Assembly: GCF_002128405.1 (NCBI RefSeq)
Contig: NZ_NETJ01000005.1
Span: forward strand, 186,001 to 250,000
DNA: 64,000 nt
From: Gottfriedia solisilvae
GTDB taxonomy: Bacteria > Bacillota > Bacilli > Bacillales > Bacillaceae_G
Reading direction: 5' to 3'
The notes under the pieces are model-generated. The model did no database searches. It was given only the letters and a program-made list of their open reading frames with translations, and was not told the DNA's origin. The translations under genes and the position numbers were made by a program. Shown here one piece after another: positions 45,926 through 54,495 of the stretch; within the stretch, counting starts at the first letter, position 1, and each line of letters starts with the position of its first letter.

Positions 45926-46051
45926 AATTGACAATCGATACACAACTAATCAATCAGTAAATAATAATTAAAAGCATAAATTTCTTACTTTATTACTTTT
46001 GAAATAAGGGGTTAACTTGGAATCCCAAAATGAGAGGATTGGAATGTAAAT

Positions 46052-47035
46052 ATGAGTAATAATTTTTGGCGTGATTTACCACGACCTTTTTTTGTACTGG
46101 CGCCAATGGAAGATGTAACGGATGTTGTTTTTCGACATGTAGTGAGTGAAGCAGCCAGACCTGATGTGTTTTTTACAGAGTTTACAAACAGTGAGAGTTA
46201 TTGCCACCCAGAGGGGAAACAAAGCGTGCGCGGGCGTTTGACTTTTACAGAAGACGAACAACCAATGGTAGCCCATATATGGGGAGATAAGCCTGAATTC
46301 TTTAAGCAAATGAGTATTGGTATGGCGGAACTTGGATTTCGAGGATTGGATATCAATATGGGCTGTCCTGTACCTAATGTGGCACAGCATGGGAAGGGAA
46401 GCGGCCTGATTCGTCGTCCTGAACTTGCAGCTGAATTAATACAAGCAGCAAAAGCAGGTGGATTGCCTGTAAGTGTAAAGACAAGGCTTGGTTTCAGTGA
46501 GGTAAACGAATGGCGCGACTGGTTAACTCACATATTGAAACAAGACATTGCCAATCTTTCCATTCATCTGCGTACAAGAGATGAAATGAGCAAAGTGGAT
46601 GCTCACTGGGAACTAATCCCGGAGATAAAGAAACTTCGTGACCAAGTGGCACCAAATACACTCTTGACGATCAATGGGGATATTCCTGACCGTCAAACTG
46701 GCTTAAAGCTTGCTGAACAATATGGTATAGATGGGGTTATGATTGGACGTGGTATTTTCCATAATCCATTTGCCTTTGAAAAGGAGCCAAAGGATCATAG
46801 TAGTAAGGAATTGCTCGATCTCTTAAGATTGCATCTAGATCTACATGATAAATATTCAAATTTGGTTCAGCGTTCGTTCAAGGCTCTTCATCGCTTTTTT
46901 AAGATATATGTCCGTGGATTTCGAGGGGCAAGTGAACTAAGAAATCAATTAATGAACACAGAATCAACAGACGAAGTACGTGCAATGTTGGATCACTTTG
47001 AGTCAAAGAATCTTGATGGCATAGAAGAACAGTAA
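46052..47035 (+). CDS. yfjN: tRNA-dihydrouridine synthase (YfjN-like)
   Basis: 327 residues of the Dus family, an FMN TIM barrel followed by a helical tRNA-binding domain: '[16 protein letters not shown]' near residue 16, the catalytic Cys in '[19 protein letters not shown]' near 102-120, 'VKTRLGF' near 144, and phosphate-binding '[15 protein letters not shown]' near 224. It reduces uridine to dihydrouridine in tRNA D-loops. Synteny indicates yfjN. Its third-position GC looks higher than in neighbouring genes, judged by eye. Confidence 0.88.
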   Translation: MSNNFWRDLPRPFFVLAPMEDVTDVVFRHVVSEAARPDVFFTEFTNSESYCHPEGKQSVRGRLTFTEDEQPMVAHIWGDKPEFFKQMSIGMAELGFRGLDINMGCPVPNVAQHGKGSGLIRRPELAAELIQAAKAGGLPVSVKTRLGFSEVNEWRDWLTHILKQDIANLSIHLRTRDEMSKVDAHWELIPEIKKLRDQVAPNTLLTINGDIPDRQTGLKLAEQYGIDGVMIGRGIFHNPFAFEKEPKDHSSKELLDLLRLHLDLHDKYSNLVQRSFKALHRFFKIYVRGFRGASELRNQLMNTESTDEVRAMLDHFESKNLDGIEEQ

Positions 47036-47039
47036 GTAG

Positions 47040-47082
47040 AAATGGGCAATGAATCGATTTAAGATTCATTGCCCATTTTTCT
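47040..47082 (+). terminator. Terminator of dus gene
   Basis: AAATGGGCAATGAATC and GATTCATTGCCCATTT around a short loop, with T5. Confidence 0.93.
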
Positions 47083-47096
47083 TGTCTGTTAATGTT

Positions 47097-47222
47097 CTAT
47101 TTATTTAATTGAGCTAAAATATGCGAAATTAGTTTTTCTGAAGAATAGGATAAGCCTTTAGTTTGCGAGTAAATGGCCCATATAATAGGTGTGATTAAGT
47201 AGAACTTAAAATATTCTTAATA
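47097..47222 (-). pseudogene. Possible C-terminal remnant of a larger protein
   Basis: A 41-codon minus-strand frame without any start codon, bounded by stops. It reads 'ITPIIWAIYSQTKGLSYSSE' and then 'KLISHILAQLNK' before TAG. The shape resembles the last strand and helix of a LysR-type effector domain. It may be debris of a deleted regulator. Weak evidence. Confidence 0.25.
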
Positions 47223-47301
47223 ATGATTAAATATATTTCAGTCCGTAAAGTATGTAAAATATATATTGTTACTTAAAAAATGTTTGGCTAGGGGGACAAT
47301 A

Positions 47302-47985
47302 GTGTTATCGGATGTGGTCATTAATCAACTAAATAGACATAATATTGTTATTTTTGTAGAGAATTCACTATTTGTTTCGGGGATTCAAACAATTTTGGAA
47401 ATCAATCATCTACACGCTCAAAAGATTAATATGGATGAACAGTGGTATAAACAGGATCTTTATAACTCCCTTTTGATTAGTCAAGTACCTTCGGATGAAA
47501 TGGAAAAGAAAGTTCAAAAATTAATGCTTATTGATACATCGACAAAAATAATCATTATTAAAAATTCAATTAAATTTGAAGAGATTGAACGTTTTATTCA
47601 TATAGGTATAAAAGGTATTAGCTTAAGTGATGTAGACGAAAAATATCTTGTTCACCTTGTGAAACGAGTTAAAGAAGGTCATATTATGATTGATGGTCGT
47701 TTTACAACTGAATTTTTTAAACAATATAGGCATTTTAAGGAGCTTAGTACTCAATTTAGTCCACCTGACGATACGTATTTAAAGGAATTATTAACAAATA
47801 GAGAGTTAGAAATTTTACATTTGCTTGTTAAAGGCTATTCAAATATACAAATTGGTGAAAATTTATTTATTTCAAATAAAACTGTAAAAAACCATGTAGC
47901 TAATATTTTACAGAAGTTACAAGTCAATGATCGATTAAATGCTGTGATTAAAGTATTGAAAAACAAATGGATCGGATTGAAATAA
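47302..47985 (+). CDS. LuxR-type regulator with atypical receiver
   Basis: About 227 residues, GTG at 47302 behind AGGGGGAC. The C-terminal LuxR/GerE helix-turn-helix lies at about 160-222: 'LTNRELEILHLLVKGYSNIQ' then 'FISNKTVKNHVANILQKL'. The N-terminal ~125 residues have receiver-like length, starting 'NIVIFVENSLFVSGIQTIL', but the acidic pocket is 'EN' and no Asp occupies the usual phosphorylation strand ('SLLISQVPSDEM'). Phosphorylation-independent action is likely. It lies upstream of a soluble histidine kinase, but a terminator and ~850 bp separate them. Confidence 0.82.
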   Translation: MLSDVVINQLNRHNIVIFVENSLFVSGIQTILEINHLHAQKINMDEQWYKQDLYNSLLISQVPSDEMEKKVQKLMLIDTSTKIIIIKNSIKFEEIERFIHIGIKGISLSDVDEKYLVHLVKRVKEGHIMIDGRFTTEFFKQYRHFKELSTQFSPPDDTYLKELLTNRELEILHLLVKGYSNIQIGENLFISNKTVKNHVANILQKLQVNDRLNAVIKVLKNKWIGLK

Positions 47986-48021
47986 AAGCCTCGAATAATG
48001 AAACGAGCTGACTGTGACTCT

Positions 48022-48053
48022 AGGACCACTTATTTATAAGTGGTCTTTTTATT
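48022..48053 (+). terminator. Terminator of the LuxR-type gene
   Basis: GACCACTTAT and ATAAGTGGTC around TT(A), with T5. Confidence 0.88.
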
Positions 48054-48752
48054 ATGTAAGCACATGTATTGATAAACGAACGATGGCGCAAATTTGTTAA
48101 GTAGTACTTAAGACTTAAGTTAATTATTTTAAATAAAAAACATTTCGAATAAACGCAATAACAATCGATATAAATGATAGCCTAGTAAATTTTAATGTAA
48201 CAGTTTACTACTTTTAAAAATATAAAACTACTTTCCTATAAATACATCGTAAGGAATGGTGTACAGATGACAGACCAAAATGACTACTTTTTTGAATGAG
48301 TCATTATTTGAAAATTTTTGAAATGACTTGGTTAATTTAAGAGCTTGAAGTTTTTGGATTGAAAAATCAAATGGAATAAGTGAAAGTGGCAAATAAAATA
48401 GTACATGAAGTTTAGTGAAAAAAGAATTGCTTATGTTGATTTGATGAAAGTTCTTCTATTAAATAGGAGAAAAATAATAATTTAGCACGTGTCGATTTAT
48501 TTCTGAAATAATAGTTATGTGGAGTGTATGGAAGGAAAGGTAACCTTTATTAAACTTGTAACGTATTAATAAAATTGAATTGAATGCTAAAAAATTTGTT
48601 TTGAATGTACGCATCGATATACTATTGCTAAAATTCTAAAAATATAATATATTTAATATGGATATAGGGTTAATGCTCTATTCTAAATCAAAAAATGTAT
48701 TAATAAATTCATATTTTTCGGTAACGAATTCTAGAATAGTATGCTAGATTTT
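48054..48752. other. 700-bp region without an intact gene
   Basis: AT-rich. Around 48267-48500 there is a weak coding trace: an ATG behind AAGGAATGG opens 'MTDQNDYFFE' before TGA, and the same frame resumes after several stops as 'MKFSEKRIAYVDLMKVLLLN'. It could be a decayed gene or the body of an untranslated RNA that ends at the terminator at 48753-48802. No confident promoter or RNA family was found. Confidence 0.35.
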
Positions 48753-48802
48753 AAAGCCACAGTAAGAAGTAGGATCACTCTGCTCTTATTGTGGCTTTTT
48801 TT
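48753..48802 (+). terminator. Intrinsic terminator just ahead of the kinase RBS
   Basis: AAAGCCACAGTAAGAAG and CTCTTATTGTGGCTTT form a long stem with one bulge, followed by T7. Only ~18 nt separate it from GAGGGGGG, leaving no room for a promoter, so transcription of the kinase must read through it. Confidence 0.85.
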
Positions 48803-48895
48803 ATGTCAATTAAATAAAAAGAGGGGGGCTTCCTTATCGATACGCATGGAATCGACCGGAAAAGTGTTCTTTTAAAAGAATTTAGAGATACAAAA

Positions 48896-49963
48896 ATGGA
48901 TAAGGGCTTCTCCATCTTATCTAAAAATCATGATGCATATTTATTAATTGATTTACAAGGGAATATTGAATATGCCAGTGAAAATTGTGAACAACTTTTG
49001 GGCCATTCAAGTATAACCTTACAACAATCATCATTACATAAACTATTTGTAACAGAGTTTTTAGATCAAACACATACCTTTTTTAAATGTAGAGCTCAGG
49101 AGAAACTCGATAATTTTGATGCTCAGTTACAAGGAAAAGAAGGAAGGATCATTGACGTTAATATTACTGCTATGCCTATTTATTTTGAAAAGGATATGAT
49201 CGGTTCGTATCTTGTCCTAAAAGATATTACGTTTGTAAAGAAACATAAACTTTCCATTGAACGGGAAAAAGAGTATCATACACTAATTAATAAATTATCT
49301 CGTTTGTCTGAAAAACACGCGATTGCTGGTCAGTTAGCTGCCGGAATTGCCCATGAGATAAGAAATCCAATTACAGCCATAAAAGGATTCTTACAATTAT
49401 TAATGGGAGAAAACGATGGTAATAAATTATATTATGATATTATTTTTTCTGAGATTGATCGGATTGAAGTCATCTTAAAAGAATTAATGGTGCTTGCTAA
49501 ACCTACAAAGCAAAAATATGAAAAAATACATCTTCAAGATATATTAGAGCATGTAATTACATTAATGGTTCCTCAAGCTAACTTAAACAATATTCAAATA
49601 GAAAAAGAGTTCAATTTTACAACTACGTGTATCCTAGGTGACAGTAATCAATTGAAGCAAGTTTTTATTAATTATATAAAAAATGCGATCGAGGCGATGC
49701 TTGACGGGGGAGTTTTGCGAATAAATGGAAGCATCATTGATGGTAGACAAGTTAATATCAGCATCATTGATCAAGGACCCGGCATTCCACTGGAGATTCT
49801 TAAACAAATAGGCCAGCCTTTTTTTTCAACAAAAGAAAATGGAACAGGGCTTGGAATGTTAGTCAGTAGACAGATAATAAAAGAACACAAGGGAGATATA
49901 TACATAGAAAGCGATGCAAAAGGATCTTCCATCCATGTGAAATTGCCTGTATGTTCGTATTGA
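48896..49963 (+). CDS. Soluble PAS-domain sensor histidine kinase
   Basis: 355 residues from the ATG at 48896. PAS domain near residues 10-120 ('YLLIDLQGNIEYASENCEQL'), H-box 'AAGIAHEIRNPITAIKGFLQ' near 144-163 with the phosphorylated His, N-box 'INYIKNAIEAM', G1 'DQGPGIP' and G2 'GTGLGMLVS'. There are no membrane segments. The layout matches Kin-type sporulation kinases that feed Spo0F. The best RBS, GAGGGGGG at 48821-48828, lies 68 nt upstream of this ATG; the open frame between them ('DTHGIDRKSVLLKEFRDTK') lacks a standard start, so the N-terminus may be longer with ATC or another rare start. Confidence 0.88.
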   Translation: MDKGFSILSKNHDAYLLIDLQGNIEYASENCEQLLGHSSITLQQSSLHKLFVTEFLDQTHTFFKCRAQEKLDNFDAQLQGKEGRIIDVNITAMPIYFEKDMIGSYLVLKDITFVKKHKLSIEREKEYHTLINKLSRLSEKHAIAGQLAAGIAHEIRNPITAIKGFLQLLMGENDGNKLYYDIIFSEIDRIEVILKELMVLAKPTKQKYEKIHLQDILEHVITLMVPQANLNNIQIEKEFNFTTTCILGDSNQLKQVFINYIKNAIEAMLDGGVLRINGSIIDGRQVNISIIDQGPGIPLEILKQIGQPFFSTKENGTGLGMLVSRQIIKEHKGDIYIESDAKGSSIHVKLPVCSY

Positions 49964-49998
49964 ATCGTTAGTATTTCCTAATTTTTCATTTAAAATTG

Positions 49999-50027
49999 TT
50001 GTTATCCATGTATTATGGTGGTAATAT
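49999..50027 (+). promoter_or_regulatory. Candidate sigma-A promoter before the first MpsC-type gene
   Basis: TTGTTA and TAATAT separated by 17 bp. It would create a leader of ~170 nt that contains the terminator at 50151. Confidence 0.45.
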
Positions 50028-50150
50028 ATTACTTGTCTAATGTCTTGCTGTCATTAGTCATTTAATTCTGTAATTATGATGATTATAAATAAACGTTAAA
50101 TAAATGTAATGGTAAATGGTGGAAACTATTTTTTTAGTCGTCTGAACTGT

Positions 50151-50187
50151 GGCCTAACTTCCTTTTTGTGAAGTTAGGCCTTTTTAT
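50151..50187 (+). terminator. Leader terminator ahead of the first MpsC-type gene
   Basis: GGCCTAACTTC and GAAGTTAGGCC form a perfect 11-bp stem with a ~9-nt loop and a T-rich tail. It ends about 10 nt before the AGGGGG RBS of the next gene, and follows the kinase stop by ~190 bp. Confidence 0.9.
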
Positions 50188-50207
50188 TTTTTTTTAGGGG
50201 GATTTGA

Positions 50208-50903
50208 ATGGTTGCAACACAAGAAGATTTGGTGTCTCTTAGCAGTATTTTTAGTAAAATCATAAAGCGTGGATTTGGAAAAGGTCCAGAAACTTGTTAT
50301 GCGGTTTTAAGAGCAAACAGATTATATGTTTATATTGGTAACTTTATGACACCTTCTGAGGAAATTTTAACAAACAAACAAGAATATAACTTAGTAACGA
50401 AATACAGGTCCACAGTCATTACAAACTTGTCAGAAGAATTATTAAGGGAGGCATCAGACCTATTAGAAAATTCCTTTGAAACCCTGTATCAAGACTGGAA
50501 CTATCATTCTAATTCAGGTATTTTACTATTAGTGAATAATAGTTATAATCCAGATGTTAAGATAGAAGACAGTTTTGAGAGAAAGTTATTTCAATTAGTT
50601 CGACAGGTGGGCTCAAAGTTTCATAAAATCCCAGTAGATCTTAAGGTCGTTAAGTATACTCAAAATATCTGTGCTATTGAATCGAAAGGCGTCATGAATC
50701 CACTAGATTATTTGCTAGTTGAGCAAGGGAAGTCTGAATTATTATTTACCAATGCTAGGGAAATAAAAAAAGGGTATTATCAGCATCGAGAATTATTTGA
50801 AGAAATGTTTAATCGGACAATAGAAGATTTATTTATGATGTGGGATTCTAATAGAAATAGAAGTTATTTAATATTCATATTTAACAAAGGATATACTAAT
50901 TAA
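50208..50903 (+). CDS. MpsC/DUF2294-type protein, tandem copy 1
   Basis: 231 residues, AGGGGG 6 nt before the ATG. It appears to contain two DUF2294 (MpsC, formerly YbcI) units. The first (~1-110) holds 'RGFGKGPETCYAVLRANRLYV', 'MTPSEEIL' and 'LYQDWNYHSNSGILLLV'. The second (~120-230) holds 'LKVVKYTQNICAIESKG', 'LDYLLVEQGKSELL' and 'MMWDSNRNRSYLIFI'. There is no signal peptide or membrane helix. The MpsC domain is linked by name to a sodium-translocating system, but soluble double-domain forms have no known function. It is paralogous to the next gene. Confidence 0.78.
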   Translation: MVATQEDLVSLSSIFSKIIKRGFGKGPETCYAVLRANRLYVYIGNFMTPSEEILTNKQEYNLVTKYRSTVITNLSEELLREASDLLENSFETLYQDWNYHSNSGILLLVNNSYNPDVKIEDSFERKLFQLVRQVGSKFHKIPVDLKVVKYTQNICAIESKGVMNPLDYLLVEQGKSELLFTNAREIKKGYYQHRELFEEMFNRTIEDLFMMWDSNRNRSYLIFIFNKGYTN

Positions 50904-50916
50904 AGAAATAAAGATG

Positions 50917-50956
50917 ATACTGCCTGGGCAAGCTAATGTTAGGCAGTATTTTTTTG
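50917..50956 (+). terminator. Terminator between the two MpsC-type genes
   Basis: ATACTGCCT and AGGCAGTAT around a 15-nt loop, with T7. It starts 14 nt after the first stop and ends 30 nt before the second start, so copy 2 depends on read-through. Confidence 0.9.
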
Positions 50957-50985
50957 TCTTTGTCGAAAGTGAGGTTGAAGCACTG

Positions 50986-51681
50986 ATGTCAATGCCACTG
51001 CAACAAAAGCTAATGGAAATAAGTAGCTTAACAAGTAAATTATTAAGGAAAAATTTTGGGCGAGGACCTGTATCATGTTTTGCTTTTGCAAATTACAGGT
51101 TTCTTGTTTTTTACATACGTGGATTTATGTCTCCATTAGAATCTACTTTGCTTGAGCACGGAAATGGTGATAATGTTGATATTTCGCGATCTATCGTCAT
51201 GAATACGGTAATTAATCAATTAAAGGGGATTCTTGAATTGGAATTTGAACAGGATATTGCATCCTTCTATCATGATTGGAACTATTCTCAAAATACAGGT
51301 ATGATCACTGTCGAATTTGAAAACGAAATTACTCAGATTGTTGACCCGAATCAAGGTACTAATATTGAAATGAAACCTTTAATTGATGAAGTTGATAGAA
51401 TTAGTATATTAGTACAAAAAAAACCTGAAAAAACAGAAGCCTACTTTATTTCACCTAAAATCTATTTAGTAAAACGAGATGGAATTTTAGTGCGAATTGA
51501 AAAAGCGTTGATTGCAAAGGGGTTTGAACAGACTTTGATGGTCACTAAGGATGAACTTGAAAAGTCATATCTACACCGTGATGGTCGCTTTGAAGAGATT
51601 TTTAGAGACTCAGTTGTAGATATTTTTGTGGATTGGGACTTTAATGAGGATAAAAGCATTATTTGTTTTGTTCTAAAGTAA
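50986..51681 (+). CDS. MpsC/DUF2294-type protein, tandem copy 2
   Basis: About 231 residues from the ATG at 50986, chosen because GTGAGG lies ~11 nt upstream; the frame upstream runs through the terminator and is not coding. It has the same double-unit layout as copy 1: 'KNFGRGPVSCFAFANYRFLV', 'MSPLESTL', 'FYHDWNYSQNTGMITVEF', then 'ISPKIYLVKRDGILVRIEKAL' region and 'FVDWDFNEDKSIICFVL'. The two proteins have diverged markedly, so the duplication is old. The function is unknown. Confidence 0.77.
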   Translation: MSMPLQQKLMEISSLTSKLLRKNFGRGPVSCFAFANYRFLVFYIRGFMSPLESTLLEHGNGDNVDISRSIVMNTVINQLKGILELEFEQDIASFYHDWNYSQNTGMITVEFENEITQIVDPNQGTNIEMKPLIDEVDRISILVQKKPEKTEAYFISPKIYLVKRDGILVRIEKALIAKGFEQTLMVTKDELEKSYLHRDGRFEEIFRDSVVDIFVDWDFNEDKSIICFVLK

Positions 51682-51689
51682 TGCACAAA

Positions 51690-51875
51690 AGAGTATAAAG
51701 CGAAATGCAGTAAAAAGGAATTCTATTAATATACTCACCATAAATTTTGGCTGAAATGCTCTAACTCGACTCTGCAAATACTCAGGATATGCTAATTGTA
51801 ATGTACTTTTGCTGCCTAATTTAATCGGGGCATAGATAGCTTCATTTAATGAAAGTTCTCCTGATTTTTTTATGT
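51690..51875 (-). pseudogene. Orphan minus-strand coding fragment
   Basis: An open minus-strand frame reading 'SGELSLNEAIYAPIKLGSK', then 'LQLAYPEYLQSRVRAFQPKF', running on into the 3' end of the MpsC-type gene before a stop. It has no start in frame. An ATG (MTHKK) lies just upstream in another frame across an A-run, suggesting a frameshift. The family was not recognised. Gene debris is the likeliest reading. Confidence 0.35.
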
Positions 51876-51909
51876 GTCATAATCTCAAGCAATTTATTTT
51901 TGTCTAAAC

Positions 51910-51941
51910 AAAGAGCCGCCTAATATAGGCGGCTCTTTGTA
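51910..51941. terminator. Terminator of the MFS exporter gene
   Basis: AAAGAGCCGCC TAATATA GGCGGCTCTTT, a perfect 11-bp stem; the T-tract is modest on both strands. Confidence 0.85.
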
Positions 51942-51956
51942 CATAATATTTATCTG

Positions 51957-53453
51957 TTACATTCTCGCAGACTCTTTTAAAGTTACGTTGTTAGACTCAA
52001 CTTCAGAAGCCTTTTGTTTGCGCTTGATAAAGAATGATAGTAATAAACTCACTATTCCAATTAACAGAATCACAAAGTATGCGTCATTAATTCCTTGGAT
52101 AGCAGCTTCCATAATCATATGCTGTTGAGTTTCCCCTGGAGCTCCTCCAGCGGAAATTAAGTCTTTAAGATGATCTTTCGTACTATTTGTCATGACAGTA
52201 ACTAGTAGAGCAGTACCTACAGCGCCAGCTACTTGTCTTATTGTGTTTGAAATAGCTGTGCCGTGTGCATTAAGGCTAGCTGGCAATTGATTTAACCCAG
52301 CAGTTTGTAAAGGCATTAGGAACATAGCCATCCCAATTCGACGAAGTGTTGACATTAAAATTAGAAAAGTATAACTAGTCGAGTCCGTCAAATCAATAAA
52401 GCCATAAGTTGAGACGATAATGATCGCAATACCGATAATGGTAAGCCATTTTGCCCCAAATCGATCGAAGAGCTTACCAACTACGGGACTGAGTAAGCCC
52501 ATTAGAAGTGCTCCAGGAAACATAAGTAAACCAGACTCTAATGCAGTAAAACCACGTGCATTTTGAAGATACAGTGGAAGTAACATCATATCTGCATACA
52601 TCATCATAGTGACACCAATATTTATAATGGTCGTCAAGGTAAACATATTAAATTTAAAAGCACGTAGATCAAGTAGTGGATTTTGAGAAACTAGTTGTCG
52701 CCAAGTAAATAGGACCAGCGAAATGATTCCAACAACTAGTGAAATAACCACCTCATTACTTGACCAACCAGCGTTGCCAGCTTGGCTAAAGCCGTACATT
52801 AAAGTACCAAATCCAATTGTTGAAAGAATTACACTAATAAAGTCTACCTTGGATTGGACGGTTTCCGAAACATTTTTCAGATAAATAAAACCACAAAGGA
52901 TAACAATAACGGCAAAAGGAATCATACCATAAAACATTGCTTGCCAAGGGAATGTTTCAAGAACATAACCAGTTAGAGTTGGTCCTATTGCAGGGGCAAA
53001 AATAATAGCTAGACCAACCATGCCCATAGCGGATCCTCTCTTCTCAGCAGGGAAGATCGATAAAACAACATTCATGAGTAGCGGCATAATGATACCAGCA
53101 CCAGCTGCTTGAATTAAACGCCCAGTTAGTAATACTGGAAAATTGGTAGCAATTGCTGAAACAATCGTTCCAACAAGAAAAATAATCATCGAACTTTGGA
53201 ATAATTGACGAGTGGTAAATCTTTGCATTAAGTATGCTGTGATAGGAATTAATACCCCATTTACCAACATATAACCCGTTGTAAGCCACTGGGCTGTTGA
53301 AGCTTTAATGTCAAAATCATTCATTAATTCTGGAATGGCAACACTCATGATTGTTTGATTAAACGTTGCAAGGAAAGCACCTATGATCATAACAAACATG
53401 ATGGGACCTTTTTTGATAGAGTGGTTAATCGTTGCACTCTTACTCAATTTCAT
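51957..53453 (-). CDS. DHA2-type MFS multidrug exporter
   Basis: 498 residues with about fourteen membrane helices, typical of the EmrB/QacA drug:H+ antiporters. Visible are helix 1 'FVMIIGAFLATFNQTIMSVAIPEL', 'QWLTTGYMLVNGVLIPITAYLMQRF' (motif A region near 55-80) and motif C 'GLAIIFAPAIGPTLTGYVLE' near 147-166. Each is quoted as family pattern. It is divergent from a TetR-type gene that very likely represses it. The substrate is unknown. The RBS is AAAGGATG. Confidence 0.92.
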   Translation of the reverse strand: MKLSKSATINHSIKKGPIMFVMIIGAFLATFNQTIMSVAIPELMNDFDIKASTAQWLTTGYMLVNGVLIPITAYLMQRFTTRQLFQSSMIIFLVGTIVSAIATNFPVLLTGRLIQAAGAGIIMPLLMNVVLSIFPAEKRGSAMGMVGLAIIFAPAIGPTLTGYVLETFPWQAMFYGMIPFAVIVILCGFIYLKNVSETVQSKVDFISVILSTIGFGTLMYGFSQAGNAGWSSNEVVISLVVGIISLVLFTWRQLVSQNPLLDLRAFKFNMFTLTTIINIGVTMMMYADMMLLPLYLQNARGFTALESGLLMFPGALLMGLLSPVVGKLFDRFGAKWLTIIGIAIIIVSTYGFIDLTDSTSYTFLILMSTLRRIGMAMFLMPLQTAGLNQLPASLNAHGTAISNTIRQVAGAVGTALLVTVMTNSTKDHLKDLISAGGAPGETQQHMIMEAAIQGINDAYFVILLIGIVSLLLSFFIKRKQKASEVESNNVTLKESARM

Positions 53454-53571
53454 TCATCCTTTCATGTCTATCCTAGATAGATTTAATTTACACTATGTTG
53501 TATAATTAACATTGTATAAATGAGATTATAATGACAATTGAACGTGATGACAATCTACAAAAAAAGTTGAA

Positions 53572-53645
53572 ATGTAATTTACTTTACATAAATTAGTTCT
53601 CTGTTGTTTATCAGTGGAAAATACGACGTTACATTTTGAAATGTA
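53572..53645. promoter_or_regulatory. Candidate TetR operators in the MFS-tetR gap
   Basis: Two related dyads: ATGTAA-TTTACT-TTACAT at 53572-53589 and the perfect TACATTT-TG-AAATGTA at 53630-53645. They share the half-site ATGTAA/TACAT, and the second ends ~33 bp before the regulator start. Confidence 0.6.
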
Positions 53646-53678
53646 GTATAGCAATTGTTAAGAAAGGAATGAAGAGAT

Positions 53679-54284
53679 ATGATCGAAAATAAAAAGTCTC
53701 CAACAGACCCTCGTATACTGCGTACACGACAATTAATTAAAAATGCACTTGTTGAGCTACTTGGCGAAATGGATATAAAAAAAATAACAGTTAATCGATT
53801 AGCAGAGCGAGCAACCATCAATCGCGTTACCTTTTATCTTCATTATCGCGATATTCCAGATATGTTGGAAAAAATGGCGGACGATATGATTGAGGAATTT
53901 TCAATGGTTATTAAAAATACGCCCGCAGTGGGGCATACATCATCTGGAGAGGGAAATTGGAAAATACTCGAAAATATACTTGAGCATATAGCAAAAAACG
54001 GAAATTTCTATAAGATCATTCTTGCCTCAAAGCAAATCCCGATATTTAGAGATCGTCTATTGTCGTTCTTAAAGGACATGATTGTTACGAAGATTGATGA
54101 AAGTAAAAGTCACCCATATCTTCTATCCCAAGGTATTAAAGTAGACATTTTGATTTGGTACAATTCCTCAGCTTTAATTGGTACGATTATTTCTTGGCTA
54201 CAAAATGACATGCCTTATACTCCAGCGTTTCTGACCCAGCAATTTTCTTTACTTCACCTTAGGGGACTGAATAGGGAAAGTTAA
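53679..54284 (+). CDS. TetR/AcrR-family repressor
   Basis: 201 residues. The N-terminal helix-turn-helix reads 'RTRQLIKNALVELLGEMDIKKITVNRLAERATINRVTFYLHYRDI' across residues 11-55. The C-terminal ligand domain is of the TetR_C_7-like type seen in YcgE/YfiR-like regulators. It is divergent from the MFS exporter, and two shared dyads lie between, so ligand-responsive control of the exporter and itself is expected. RBS AAGGAATG. A clean terminator follows at 54345. Confidence 0.9.
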   Translation: MIENKKSPTDPRILRTRQLIKNALVELLGEMDIKKITVNRLAERATINRVTFYLHYRDIPDMLEKMADDMIEEFSMVIKNTPAVGHTSSGEGNWKILENILEHIAKNGNFYKIILASKQIPIFRDRLLSFLKDMIVTKIDESKSHPYLLSQGIKVDILIWYNSSALIGTIISWLQNDMPYTPAFLTQQFSLLHLRGLNRES

Positions 54285-54344
54285 TAAACCTGTAAATGAT
54301 TCCGTTATTGTTATAGAAACATTAGAAATAGAATAGAAATAATG

Positions 54345-54374
54345 AAACCAAATCTTAAAGTGATTTGGTTTTTT
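54345..54374 (+). terminator. Terminator of tetR-type gene
   Basis: AAACCAAATC and GATTTGGTTT around a 7-nt loop, with T's. Confidence 0.9.
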
Positions 54375-54495
54375 AGTTTGCTGATCTAATTGGGTTTGTT
54401 TATATGTAGTGCTTATCTATCTTGAACTTTTTAAACTTTGATTTTAAAGGAGAAAGGAAATTTATATAAAATCTACTATACAAGGGAGTGTGAAT

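Noticed and set aside
48267-48500. Gene using TGA as a sense codon in the 48 kb gap
   Set aside because: Several TGA plus TAA and TAG stops occur in the frame, and all neighbouring genes use the standard code; AT-rich decay is simpler.
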